Translations under genes and position numbers: made by a program
The notes under the pieces: model-generated
What the model was told of the DNA's origin: nothing
The model's database searches: none
The model's input: the letters and a program-made list of their open reading frames with translations, nothing else
IMG/VR virus record: IMGVR_UViG_3300035034_001235
Coordinates: 1-22,854 of that record
DNA length: 22,854 nt
Origin: a virus
Reading direction: 5' to 3' (one strand)
In this document: in pieces, positions 1 to 8,849 of the stretch
Layout: every line of letters begins with the position of its first letter
Position numbering within the stretch: the first letter of the stretch is position 1

Positions 1-1304
1 ATTTCATCCCAGCCCCAAAAGACATTTGGTGAATCGCCACGCTCTACAATGATTCCACTGTCGTCACTTGGTGTGCCTGTGCGACCAGTTGATAGTTCTA
101 GTAGCTTGTCTGAGATTGTGGTGTTCGTCGTATTGACGATTGTTGTTGTTCCATCAACCTGCATATTGCCAGCAATAACCACGCCACTTGCAGTGACTGT
201 CATTTGGTCAACGCCACCTGCTTTCAAATAGATGGTGTCATTGTCTGCGGTGCGTTCTGTTTCAACTGCTGTGTCTGCGTCACTGTCGGCAATAGCTTCA
301 CCATTGATAGTACCTGCTGCTGCAACGGCTTCATCACGTGCTGTCTCAGAAGCTGTCTGTGCTGTCTCAGAGGCAGTCTGTGCCGTCTCAGAAGCTGTCT
401 GGGCTGTCTCTGCTGCACCTTGGGCTGTCTCAGAAGCTGTCTGGGCTGTCTGGGCTGCTGCTTCGCTTGCTGCTGCGTTTGTCTCAGATGATGATGCTGC
501 TGCTGCACTGGCTGCTGTTTTGATGCGATAGTGTTTTGCAGAATAGTCAGAAGTGCTGTCATTGCCTGTGACCAGAACATCTTCTGCTTCGCTTGCCCAC
601 TTTTGGGCAAGGTCTGCCTGTGCTGTTGCCGTTGTTGCTGCTGTTGTTGCAACTGACAAATCCATCACCACGGCAAGGTCATTGTTTGATAGATCAGTGG
701 CCACGGTTCCTGTTGAAGTGAAATCATCAGTGACGAAATAAACGTCACCCGTTGTGCCGTCTCTTAGAACATCACCGTGCTTATAGGCTGTCGCGTTCGC
801 ATAATCGCCACGCCATGTGCCATATGCCTGAATGACAGTGGATTCACCTGTGGTGCTGTCAAAGCCATAGATTTTCCCAAGGCGTTCTGCTTTTGCTGGC
901 AAGGTTCCAATGGATGCGTTGTCAGTTGTTTCCAGCTTCACTGCACGATCAACATCAGACTTCAACTGCTGCATGTTCATATAGACGTTGAAGAACTCAT
1001 TTTCCAAAGTGGTCTTGTTGATTGGTCCTGATTGAAGAACTGAATCGCGTGTCAAAGAACGTTGACGATCAACACAAATCACTTCGTCACCACTAAGGGC
1101 TGACAAGACAGTGATTGAACCACCGCCGTTGGTGTTTGCACCTGAAACTGTGAAGTCTGTTGTGAGGGTCTTAGAAACACCGTCGATTGCCAGATATATA
1201 TCTGCGTCTTCTCTGAACTCAAACGGGATGTTGATTGATGTTTGTCCAATTGTTGCCGTGTAAAATCTCGGAAGTTGGGTGTCTTGCAAGCTGGTTATTG
1301 CCAT
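1..1304 (-). CDS. Tail fibre protein, T7 gp17-like N-terminal part (C-terminus off the left edge)
   Basis: 434 complete codons are visible and no stop occurs before the window edge. The ATG at 1304 follows AAAGGA at proper spacing; another ATG four bases upstream is out of frame. Residues 1 to about 150 (MAITSLQDTQLPRFYT..., ...VICVDRQRSLTRDS...) look like the T7 tail-fibre N-terminal domain, which anchors the fibre to the tail tube. Residues ~280-321 are imperfect TAQTASE heptads encoded by a near-21-bp repeat and probably form a trimeric coiled coil. After these come DQMTVTASGVVIAGNMQVDGTT and DSGIIVERGD, motifs common in fibres of marine phages ahead of the receptor-binding tip, which is missing here. 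It is the last virion gene, as in T7, and has its own late-type promoter. The family is well supported; the receptor cannot be inferred. Confidence 0.88.
   Translation of the reverse strand, partial: MAITSLQDTQLPRFYTATIGQTSINIPFEFREDADIYLAIDGVSKTLTTDFTVSGANTNGGGSITVLSALSGDEVICVDRQRSLTRDSVLQSGPINKTTLENEFFNVYMNMQQLKSDVDRAVKLETTDNASIGTLPAKAERLGKIYGFDSTTGESTVIQAYGTWRGDYANATAYKHGDVLRDGTTGDVYFVTDDFTSTGTVATDLSNNDLAVVMDLSVATTAATTATAQADLAQKWASEAEDVLVTGNDSTSDYSAKHYRIKTAASAAAASSSETNAAASEAAAQTAQTASETAQGAAETAQTASETAQTASETAQTASETARDEAVAAAGTINGEAIADSDADTAVETERTADNDTIYLKAGGVDQMTVTASGVVIAGNMQVDGTTTIVNTTNTTISDKLLELSTGRTGTPSDDSGIIVERGDSPNVFWGWDE
341..466 (-). repeat. 21-bp coding repeats (TAQTASE heptads) in the tail fibre
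   Basis: About six imperfect 21-base units encode TAQTASE or close variants (QGAAE and QTAQTAS breaks occur). Each unit is exactly one heptad, so copy-number change keeps the frame and lengthens or shortens the predicted coiled-coil shaft. Confidence 0.75.
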
Positions 1305-1327
1305 TCATTTTCCTTTGTTGTTATTAC

Positions 1328-1335
1328 TATTTATT
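1328..1335 (-). promoter_or_regulatory. T4-late-type promoter element AATAAATA (tail fibre)
   Basis: AATAAATA on the minus strand overlaps the TAA stop of the upstream internal virion gene. It is followed by an A-rich leader with AAAGGA and the fibre ATG 24 bases downstream. No -35 element is seen. It is one of 15 matching elements in the window. Confidence 0.6.
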
Positions 1336-3808
1336 CAAATGGCGTTGGGAATCTTGAAGGCGTTGCCTCGTTTGGTTTCCAAAAGAACTCTTGCCCACGT
1401 TCGTCATAAACGCGGTCCATATATCGTTCCATTCTGTTTGCTGAATCGGGATTCACTGTCTGTTCAAGCTGACCAATCAAGCCGTTCCTGAACGCAGTCT
1501 TCAAATACCAAATCGAACTCATTGGGATATATCGTGAACCCTTGTTCACCAGATCACCAAAGAAGGATTGCATCACTTCTTCTGCGTCTTTTTCGTTTTG
1601 GATTTTGCCAATGGCTGAGTTTAGAACACGCGAGACATCACCACCAATGCCACCGAACACTGGACCAGCAACTATTTGAAGCAGGTTGCGTTCTGCCATG
1701 TTGTCACCTGTCAGTGTTGAATATGCGAAATCACCAAAGACACTAAGACCACCACCAGCAATCGTTGCCTTCATCCAGAAGTCAGGTGTTGTCATATCAA
1801 GTGGATCACGCCCTGCTGCGATTTCTCGCATTTGAACTGAAAATGCACCCATGGCTGTCAGACCGATTGTGAGTTGGCTTAGATATTTCACACGCTCTAT
1901 TGGCGTTATTCGCGATCCACTGACTGCACGTGCCCAATGGGTGTGAAGAACCTGAATCGGAAATCTCTTATACATCGTCGCGGATTTTGAAAGTTCACCC
2001 ATAAGGGTTCCACCTTTTTGACCAAAACGCAGAATGCGTTCTGTTCTCAGACTTGATGAAATGACACCAAATCCACTTTCCGCCACAATCCCTTGGTGAA
2101 GCCTTGTGGCAATCTCACCAGCACCTGCCACACCAGCCTGTTCAAGTTTGGCAATCTCCATCATGCCAAGAACTTTCTGACCATCTAAATCAAGAAGGTC
2201 AGCCTTTTGAATAACCTTCCACGCTTCTTCATCAATGCCATAGGTGTCTAAGAAACGTGCCATCTGTCTATCAAGCTGATCAAAGGACTTCCCAACGCTC
2301 TCAGCAAGCCACATGGACATAGTTAGACTGAAAGCCTCTCTGCCTGCGTCTGTGTGTCCTGAAAGACCACTGAAACGCATTGTGGCGTCTGCCAGCCTGT
2401 CAGTGATGCCACCCATAGGAAGGTCACTGGTGAAGCGTTGTGATGCGATAATGTTTGAAGCGTAGTTCTCAGAAATCAAACCAGCCCGAATGGCAATGTT
2501 CTTTGAATCTGGATCACGTCTGATTAGGTTCACATAGTTTTTCACTAACTTTGTCATTGGCAGTTTGTTATAGCTTGCCGCCATTTGTGAAGTGACAAAA
2601 TCACCGGGAACGGCAAGCAAATATGCACTTCCCAACTGTGCCGATTGCAGAACTTTTCGAATGCCAGAAAATGTGTTGGCCACTTTCGGATTCACACTGG
2701 CAATGGCGTTGCCATTCACTTCATCGAAAGAACGTGTGATTTTATCTATTGCAACACGGCTGTCTTTGCCTTGCTTCGCATAATCGGCATCAACCACCTG
2801 TTTCATAAACTGCACCATTGCATCATCATTTGGTCCGAACATTTCCAAACGTGCGATGTCATGTGTCATGTTTTCAACGTGTGACAACATCGAAGCAAAG
2901 ATGTCTTCACGTCCAAACTGATTGTTATATGAAACCCAATCATCACCGTTGAAGTGAAGAATGCGTGAGTTATAACGCTGATTTGCCAGCTTCTTTTTGC
3001 CAGCAGATGTGCCACTTGTTGGCTTGATTTTGTTTCTTCCATTTGTGGTGATTGTGTCGAATGAATCGGCAAGCAGGTCACGAAGTTCTTTGTCTGTTAG
3101 TTGTCGCGAAGAAACCTGATCCAGCATCTTTGAACGATCAAGAAGTGGCATTGTTGTTTCAATCCAACGTGCCTTTCCAACTTTCATCATGCGGTCTGCA
3201 TCATGGACGTGTGGCAGAACCCAATCTTTTCGTTTGGCCAGCACACCACCTGCTGCACGGAAGCGATCAATCAGCCAATCATTCACGTTGTTGAAGGCGT
3301 CTGCCAGATCGTTTGCAGCCTGATTGTTGGAAGCACCACGAAGGGCTTCATGAAGGTCTTTGTCTGTTGCCAAGCCGTGTTTGTTGCGGCTGAACGAACG
3401 AAGCAAACGCGGTCTGAACTTATCCAAGACACCGCCCATGACTGCCATGGCTTGTTGTTGGATTGCCGCACGTCTGTTGAAGAAGTTGTTCTGTTTTCCA
3501 ATGTCCCTGATGTCACGATCAAACAAAGACAATGCACCATCTAAGGTGCCACGAGAATGTGAAGTCATGACATCTTCTATTTCGGTCTGCTTCTTCAAGC
3601 GAAGCATGGTCTGAAAGCGAATGATGCTTTTGTTCTTTGTGAAATCATCCAAGGCTTGTTGTGCAGCAACTGCACTGACGTGTGCTGGTGATCCAGCAGC
3701 CGTGTTCTGCTGTTCATATTGTTTGATCAGATCGAGCAGTTCACGGCCTTCATCACGTGAAAGCGTCCCTGCTGAAACTTTTGCTTTTATACATTCATTT
3801 GCACTCAT
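1331..3808 (-). CDS. Internal virion protein, gp16-like C-terminal portion (825 aa)
   Basis: A large protein in the T7 gp16 position, between the gp15-like gene and the fibre. With the 587-residue protein upstream it totals about 1,412 residues, close to T7 gp16 (1,318), so the ejection protein seems to be split over two genes. The C-terminal third has hydrophobic or glycine-rich stretches near residues 642-660, 676-696 and 709-721, as expected for a protein that enters the host envelope during DNA ejection. No lytic transglycosylase motif was recognised. The ATG directly follows the TAA of the upstream gene (TAAATG), with GGA in the upstream gene's last codons as a possible ribosome site, which implies coupled translation. 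The role is inferred from position, size and composition. Confidence 0.72.
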   Translation of the reverse strand: MSANECIKAKVSAGTLSRDEGRELLDLIKQYEQQNTAAGSPAHVSAVAAQQALDDFTKNKSIIRFQTMLRLKKQTEIEDVMTSHSRGTLDGALSLFDRDIRDIGKQNNFFNRRAAIQQQAMAVMGGVLDKFRPRLLRSFSRNKHGLATDKDLHEALRGASNNQAANDLADAFNNVNDWLIDRFRAAGGVLAKRKDWVLPHVHDADRMMKVGKARWIETTMPLLDRSKMLDQVSSRQLTDKELRDLLADSFDTITTNGRNKIKPTSGTSAGKKKLANQRYNSRILHFNGDDWVSYNNQFGREDIFASMLSHVENMTHDIARLEMFGPNDDAMVQFMKQVVDADYAKQGKDSRVAIDKITRSFDEVNGNAIASVNPKVANTFSGIRKVLQSAQLGSAYLLAVPGDFVTSQMAASYNKLPMTKLVKNYVNLIRRDPDSKNIAIRAGLISENYASNIIASQRFTSDLPMGGITDRLADATMRFSGLSGHTDAGREAFSLTMSMWLAESVGKSFDQLDRQMARFLDTYGIDEEAWKVIQKADLLDLDGQKVLGMMEIAKLEQAGVAGAGEIATRLHQGIVAESGFGVISSSLRTERILRFGQKGGTLMGELSKSATMYKRFPIQVLHTHWARAVSGSRITPIERVKYLSQLTIGLTAMGAFSVQMREIAAGRDPLDMTTPDFWMKATIAGGGLSVFGDFAYSTLTGDNMAERNLLQIVAGPVFGGIGGDVSRVLNSAIGKIQNEKDAEEVMQSFFGDLVNKGSRYIPMSSIWYLKTAFRNGLIGQLEQTVNPDSANRMERYMDRVYDERGQEFFWKPNEATPSRFPTPFE

Positions 3809-5572
3809 TTATTTTCCTAAAACACAGTTTGTGAACTGACTGATCAGTTCGTTGTCTCTTTCCAAATCATTTGAAATATCATTCGCTGATCTGGTGATTG
3901 GGTTTCCTTCTCCATCAATATCAATCACGAACTGACGGTCTGGATTTCCTTCAATCATCGTCTTGAAATCTTGTTCAATGGCTGCTGAATATTCGCCATC
4001 GTTGATCATCTTCGAAACTTCTTCTGATTGTTCTGCTGCTGCACGTGCTGTTGTGTTGCTGGCTGCACCACTTGCCTGTGATGGAATCTCTGCATTCCCT
4101 GCTTCGAATGGGCTTCGTGGTGGAACCACTGTCACTGGTGGTTCTGCATTCGCGGCTGCTGCTTGTGCTGGTCTTTTTGTTTTGAAGAATCGTCCATCAG
4201 CAACAAAGCCCTTTTCCAAGTCTGCTTCATCCAGTTCAAACTTCTTCGCGATCTGCTTTGATGTTGTGCTGCCACCATCGAAGAAAATAGAACCGTCTTT
4301 GGTTCGAACTGCTGAAATGACTAAGTTGCCTTGTGGTTCATCAAAACCTTGGGCCTTCACGTTTGGCTGCACGGCTTCATCAAGAACCTGATCAACAGTC
4401 TTGGTTGAACCAAGTGCTTCAAGTTCCTTTCGAACCACATCATCAACATTATCCACACCCGTTCTGGCCACGGCTGTTTTCACGCCATCAATAAGAAGGT
4501 CACGCACATCAGGTGGCAGAAGGTTTGGAAGGGCATTGTCTGTGACACTGCCACTTTGAAGAATATCGTCAGCACGTGACATCAAGACAGGATCAATCTT
4601 CCCGCTTTCAATGCTGTTTGTTGCTCTTTGCAGAAGGTCAACGTGGGTGTCTATGTCTGCTTGGCTTGCAAGCTTGTTGGGTGCTGATCGTTCGAACTCA
4701 CGATATTCACGCAACACACGAAGGTTTTCTTTCTGGGATGCTGGCAGTTCATCAATCCGTGCTTCTGCCTCTTCAATGATTTCATCAAGTCTGCTTGTTC
4801 CTTTTCGTGCCTTGGCCAACTTGCCAACACCACGTGCAATCAACTTGCCACCACCTGCCAAAACACCACCGGCTGCTGTTGCAGTCATGACGGTTTGAAA
4901 GGCACGTGCTTTTGCATCTTCTTCTGACATTCCCTGCTTGATTAGGAATGGAACAACCTTTGTCTGAATGAAGGCTTCTGACACACCTGCCACCGCTGCT
5001 TCTGTGGCCATGAATGCCAACAAGCCCTGTGCTGCGAAAGGTGCAGTGGCAACCATAGCTGCAATGTTGATTGGATCAGTCATGGCACCTTGGCCAGCAC
5101 CAACAAACTCACCAAATCCACCAGCCGTGCTGGAACGCGATGAAATATCATCTGTGTCTTCACGTGACAGACGTGCTTTGGTGATCACTGCTTGTTCAAT
5201 CTCAGCAAGTGTTTTCAGTTGAAGGTCAGGATTCTCTTCATTCAGTTTCTGAACGGTTTCGTCATATTCTCTTTTCTGTCGCTGAATGCGTTCAGCTTCC
5301 CTTATGCGGGTTCCACCACGTCCATCAACACCTGCCGGAAGTGGTGAGTTTGGAAGGTGTGGATTGCGTTGAATATCCAAACCAACTGTTCTGGCTTGCT
5401 CGAACTGCTGATCAAGTTCTTCGTCACGAAAGTTCTCATATGAAAAATATTGATCGTTGCGTTTGAACGACTCCAAACTGGCTTCATAGTTTTCTGTGAA
5501 GTTAGTTTCTAAGCTGCCAAATGAGTTTTCTTGAATGGTGGAAAGTGATTCATCGTCAAAATAAAATGGCAT
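3809..5572 (-). CDS. Internal virion protein, gp16-like N-terminal portion (587 aa)
   Basis: The product begins MPFYFDDESLSTIQ and has a charged, probably coiled-coil region at ~90-135 (IREAERIQRQKREYDE...). An alanine-rich hydrophobic stretch follows at ~165-215 (DPINIAAMVATAPFA...) and a glycine-rich segment at ~230-250. The second half is low in hydrophobic segments and ends SQFTNCVLGK. The ATG at 5572 overlaps the stop of the gp15-like gene (TGATG), and its own stop abuts the next ATG, so three internal-protein genes are translated together. Unlike T7 gp16, no N-terminal transglycosylase domain is apparent, so a cell-wall-degrading activity must lie elsewhere or be absent. Function is inferred from context. 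Confidence 0.68.
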   Translation of the reverse strand: MPFYFDDESLSTIQENSFGSLETNFTENYEASLESFKRNDQYFSYENFRDEELDQQFEQARTVGLDIQRNPHLPNSPLPAGVDGRGGTRIREAERIQRQKREYDETVQKLNEENPDLQLKTLAEIEQAVITKARLSREDTDDISSRSSTAGGFGEFVGAGQGAMTDPINIAAMVATAPFAAQGLLAFMATEAAVAGVSEAFIQTKVVPFLIKQGMSEEDAKARAFQTVMTATAAGGVLAGGGKLIARGVGKLAKARKGTSRLDEIIEEAEARIDELPASQKENLRVLREYREFERSAPNKLASQADIDTHVDLLQRATNSIESGKIDPVLMSRADDILQSGSVTDNALPNLLPPDVRDLLIDGVKTAVARTGVDNVDDVVRKELEALGSTKTVDQVLDEAVQPNVKAQGFDEPQGNLVISAVRTKDGSIFFDGGSTTSKQIAKKFELDEADLEKGFVADGRFFKTKRPAQAAAANAEPPVTVVPPRSPFEAGNAEIPSQASGAASNTTARAAAEQSEEVSKMINDGEYSAAIEQDFKTMIEGNPDRQFVIDIDGEGNPITRSANDISNDLERDNELISQFTNCVLGK

Positions 5573-7887
5573 CAGTTGGCTAATGCCCCTCTTCCATGCC
5601 TGTTGTTGTTCCTTGGTTTGGGTGCATTCAATCGAGTGGTCAGATTTTCGTGAATGTTGTCATAGGTCATTCTGAACGGCTTGTTTGTGTCGCGATCACG
5701 AAGGAACACGAAACCACCATTGCCGTTTGGCAAGCCAATCACATAAACGCCATTTGATATTCTGAATGGAACGCCATCATCTTTGATGCGATCAAGGCTG
5801 ACTTCTTCTGGTTCATCGAAGGTGCCAACAACAGGCATGGAAGAGACGCCACCGCTTTGAAGCAGGTCGTCTTCTTGGAGAAGACTCCATCTGTCTCGTG
5901 CTTCTGTGATTCCCATTCCAAACTTGAATGGAACAACTCTGTGGCCATTGATTTTTGGAACAGTTGAAAGGCTTTTCAAACCAAACAGGCTGGCAACGGC
6001 TCTTTCAGCCGTGCCATCATCAACACCTTTGCCAATCTTGTTTTGACTGACCATCATAGAAGCATAGATTTTGGTTGCTGCTTCTTTCAGTGTTGCACTG
6101 ACTCTGCCGCCCCTATCCATGGACATTCCATTGGCCAGCTTTGGAAAGAACTCGTTGATCTTCTCCAACACCGTCACTTCCAGTTTTTTCTTAGATTCCA
6201 AAATCTCTGGATTGTTTTTCAGGATTTCAGAACCTTCAACGATCTGACGTGCAGTGTTGCTGGCATCAGATGAACCCACTGACATCAAGCCAGCCACTGT
6301 TGCAATCTCTGGGTTCTTTGGTGCAATGGATTTCAGAACGGCGTTCAAGTCTTCACCTTCACCTGCAAAACGAACAAGGGTGCTGACCAGTTGAAGTTTT
6401 TCAACGTCAGTGCCGTCTTCATAATCGCGTGTGATGTTGTCCACTTCCGTTGCTGTCAGAAGTGGCATTTCTTGTGGTTCAGTGAAGATTGATGTTTCAC
6501 CATTGTCAGCCGTCACAGTGTATTTGCTGCCATAGTGTTCAGCACTGACACGCACGGCTTCACGTCTGCCTTCCCATGTTTCAGGATTTGAAAGCTGGAA
6601 TGGTGGAAGATTCACAACACCCATTTTTGCTGAGTGTCCAAGCGGGTCATTCTTTGCACCTGTGATGGTGTCGCCATGAACCTTTTCCATGGCTTTGAGC
6701 AATCGAATAGTGCCTGTGTTGCCACCTTCGTCATTCATTCCTGAACGCAATGACTCGATTTCATTTTGCTGCTGTTGGGTTCCCATTTGTCTGAACTGCT
6801 TCATCACATCGAAGTGGGCTTTGGCTTGTTCCCAATCGCCTTGAACAGCCGGATTAGATGCAACTATTTCTTCAAGCTGAACTGCGTTCGTTGGTGTGAA
6901 GCCGTCATAGAAAACATCAATGCCCTGCTTCACTGCCTTTTCTGTGTTTTTTGAATATGCGTTTAGTGCGGATGCATCACGTGACAAATCAGCACGAAGA
7001 CGCGAAAGAACACCACGGCGTTTTTCTGGTGATAGGATTTCACCACGCAGGGTGCTTGGGTCTTGTGCATCCTTTCGCAGTTTCGTCAGATCATAAGTTT
7101 CAAGGGCTTCAATATAGGCTTGTTTCTGTTGAACGGTTTGAAGCTGATTATAACCACGAACCCATTCACCCTCGCGTTGCACCTGTTTGAAATCAGTCAG
7201 CATCTTTTTGACCTGACCAATCTTTGCACCTTTGTTCTTCTGTAACTCTTCAATGTGTTGAAGAAGTTCTTCTGTCAGTTCACCCGCTGTTGCACCGCTG
7301 GGTGTCATATAGTCTTCACCCTTCACTTCACCTGAACTGATTCCAACAAAGATTTCGTTCGTCAAATAACCAACACGTTCAACACGGTCTGCAATCTCTG
7401 ATTCTTGTTGGCGTCTGATCACGTTGGTGTTGATGCTGCTTGTGTGGCGTCCAACAAGACCTGAGAAGCGTTCGTTCAATGCAGCACGAACACCTGCATC
7501 ACTTGTCACAGATGACACCAGTTTCTTTTTTAGATTGCTGGCTTGCTTTTGGAAGGCAACTGGATCGTCTTCATAAGTTGTGGCCAGTTCTTGAAGCTGG
7601 GTGTCTATCTCAGTTCTGCGTGATGGAAGGAACACACCTGCTGCACCTTGTGTGGCTGCTCTGCCTCGTGTGGTCAGTGGATTGCCTTTGATTAGGTCAG
7701 CACCATCAGATGCTTCTTGTGCTGCTTGTCCTTCTTCGAAGCCTTGTGCTTCCATTGCTTCATCAAGCTTCTTGCCCAACTTATTCGTCACATCATCCCA
7801 TAGCTGGGATTCTGAGTTTGGAATGAAAACACTTGGTGCACTTAGGTTGACTGTTGCGGGGCCGATTCGTGGCTGTTGTCTTGCCAT
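5572..7887 (-). CDS. Internal virion protein, gp15-like (771 aa)
   Basis: Length (771) and position between the gp14-like and gp16-like genes match T7 gp15 (747 aa), a DNA-ejection protein that forms part of the periplasmic channel. The sequence is mostly polar and helical. It has many charged coiled-coil-like stretches (around residues 95-260) and no clear membrane segment, as usual for this family. The ATG follows GGGGGAAC within the end of the upstream gene (CAATAAACCATG), a good ribosome site only a few bases past the upstream TAA. A C-terminal GLPNGNGGFVFLRDRDTNKPFRM segment resembles a small beta domain. Identification rests mainly on synteny and size. Confidence 0.75.
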   Translation of the reverse strand: MARQQPRIGPATVNLSAPSVFIPNSESQLWDDVTNKLGKKLDEAMEAQGFEEGQAAQEASDGADLIKGNPLTTRGRAATQGAAGVFLPSRRTEIDTQLQELATTYEDDPVAFQKQASNLKKKLVSSVTSDAGVRAALNERFSGLVGRHTSSINTNVIRRQQESEIADRVERVGYLTNEIFVGISSGEVKGEDYMTPSGATAGELTEELLQHIEELQKNKGAKIGQVKKMLTDFKQVQREGEWVRGYNQLQTVQQKQAYIEALETYDLTKLRKDAQDPSTLRGEILSPEKRRGVLSRLRADLSRDASALNAYSKNTEKAVKQGIDVFYDGFTPTNAVQLEEIVASNPAVQGDWEQAKAHFDVMKQFRQMGTQQQQNEIESLRSGMNDEGGNTGTIRLLKAMEKVHGDTITGAKNDPLGHSAKMGVVNLPPFQLSNPETWEGRREAVRVSAEHYGSKYTVTADNGETSIFTEPQEMPLLTATEVDNITRDYEDGTDVEKLQLVSTLVRFAGEGEDLNAVLKSIAPKNPEIATVAGLMSVGSSDASNTARQIVEGSEILKNNPEILESKKKLEVTVLEKINEFFPKLANGMSMDRGGRVSATLKEAATKIYASMMVSQNKIGKGVDDGTAERAVASLFGLKSLSTVPKINGHRVVPFKFGMGITEARDRWSLLQEDDLLQSGGVSSMPVVGTFDEPEEVSLDRIKDDGVPFRISNGVYVIGLPNGNGGFVFLRDRDTNKPFRMTYDNIHENLTTRLNAPKPRNNNRHGRGALAN

Positions 7888-7890
7888 GGT

Positions 7891-8373
7891 TTATTGTTCC
7901 CCCGGATGATTGCCAGAACCAAAGGAACTGTCAGTTGTTGTGGTGCTTCCACTGAACGCACCTGAACCTGCTGCCTTGATGGCAAAGCCAAGAACACTTT
8001 GTGCTGCCTTTGCGTTTCCGGCTGAAATGGCATTCTTCGCACTGGCATTTTTTGCATCTGCTGACAGTTCAGCGTTCAAGGTATTCACAAAGTTCTGTGC
8101 TTCTCCATCGGCTGCTGTCTGTGCTGCCAGTTGCGGCACACTGCCAAACGAACTGGTGACACCTGCTGCACCTGCTGCTGAAAGCTGTCTACCAATGATG
8201 CGATCAGTTTGCTTGTCATTCTCGTGCTTTTTCAGAACAGCATTAGTTCTTCCAATGGCTGCTTCTGATTTGAGTTGATTTGATTGTGCCTTGGCTGCGT
8301 TCCTTGATGATTGAACGCTCATTGCCGTTGAAACGGCCATCAAAGCCAGTGTTGCTGCTGCTACGCCACACAT
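7891..8373 (-). CDS. Internal virion protein, gp14-like (160 aa)
   Basis: A longer frame opens at 8415, but the late-type promoter and the ribosome site AAAAAGGAG lie inside it. I therefore start at the ATG at 8373, giving MCGVAAATLALMAVSTAMSV. T7 gp14 also begins with MC followed by a hydrophobic alanine-rich stretch, then a Q/A-rich helical region; here residues ~20-120 are similar (SSRNAAKAQSNQ...). This protein helps build the ejection channel in the outer membrane. The end is rich in G, S and T (AAGSGAFSGSTTTTDSSFGSG), a common gp14 tail. It is the first gene of the unit that carries the gp15-like and gp16-like genes. Confidence 0.78.
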   Translation of the reverse strand: MCGVAAATLALMAVSTAMSVQSSRNAAKAQSNQLKSEAAIGRTNAVLKKHENDKQTDRIIGRQLSAAGAAGVTSSFGSVPQLAAQTAADGEAQNFVNTLNAELSADAKNASAKNAISAGNAKAAQSVLGFAIKAAGSGAFSGSTTTTDSSFGSGNHPGEQ

Positions 8374-8396
8374 ATATTGGGGTCTCCTTTTTCTTT

Positions 8397-8404
8397 TATT
8401 TAGT
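8397..8404 (-). promoter_or_regulatory. T4-late-type promoter element ACTAAATA (internal virion protein unit)
   Basis: ACTAAATA overlaps the TAA stop of the gp13-like gene and is followed by AAAGAAAAAGGAG and the gp14-like ATG 24 bases downstream. Confidence 0.6.
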
Positions 8405-8849
8405 GGATTTCCCAAAACTCCAAGACGCCATGTGGCGTGTGATTGCCGTGGCCTGTGTCTCTAAAATCCATTCTATGAAGCCAGCCTTTCGCCACTTCGT
8501 TTTCTGTGTGAACCCGAACAAAACCGCGTTTCACTTTCGCCATTTGAAGAACTGAGCGAATATATTTCTGACCAAACTTTGTGGTGATAATCCAATCACG
8601 AACCCTTAGTTTGTCCGTGCCTAAAAAATAGAAGTGGATGGTTCGTGCGAACTCAGCACATCCATATGTGCAAAGTGGAATGCCATTCCGATGAATCACG
8701 AATGATTCCGTGGCAGTCTCCATCAGGTCTTTTGCAAAGTTGTCTTCAAACAATCCGCAAGCGTTCGCCTCTTTCTTATCCATCACCCTCATATTCTGAT
8801 AAATGAAATCCAAGTCTTCTTCTGTGGCATAATCCAAATCAATATCCAT
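8400..8849 (-). CDS. gp13-like protein with a GNAT-type fold (149 aa)
   Basis: It lies directly after the tail tube B gene, the position of T7 gp13 (138 aa), a virion-assembly protein. The architecture resembles an N-acetyltransferase fold: an N-terminal acidic helix region (YATEEDLDFIYQNMR), a central beta segment (FVIHRNGIPLCTYGCAEF) and a late VHTENEVAKGWLHRMDFRDTG, which matches the usual 'neighbour, position, GF' end of GNAT proteins. No confident acetyl-CoA loop is seen, so catalysis should not be assumed. The ATG at 8849 overlaps the upstream stop (TGATG); a GTG one codon earlier is also possible. Its TAA stop forms part of the next promoter element. Confidence 0.7.
   Translation of the reverse strand: MDIDLDYATEEDLDFIYQNMRVMDKKEANACGLFEDNFAKDLMETATESFVIHRNGIPLCTYGCAEFARTIHFYFLGTDKLRVRDWIITTKFGQKYIRSVLQMAKVKRGFVRVHTENEVAKGWLHRMDFRDTGHGNHTPHGVLEFWEIH

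Noticed and set aside
204-652. Cys-, Gln- or Ser-rich frames overlapping the tail fibre repeats
   Set aside because: They are low-complexity out-of-frame readings of the 21-bp coding repeats; the fibre frame is continuous and recognisable.
8374-8415. N-terminal extension of the gp14-like protein
   Set aside because: This stretch contains the promoter element and ribosome site, and gp14 relatives begin MC as in the shorter form.
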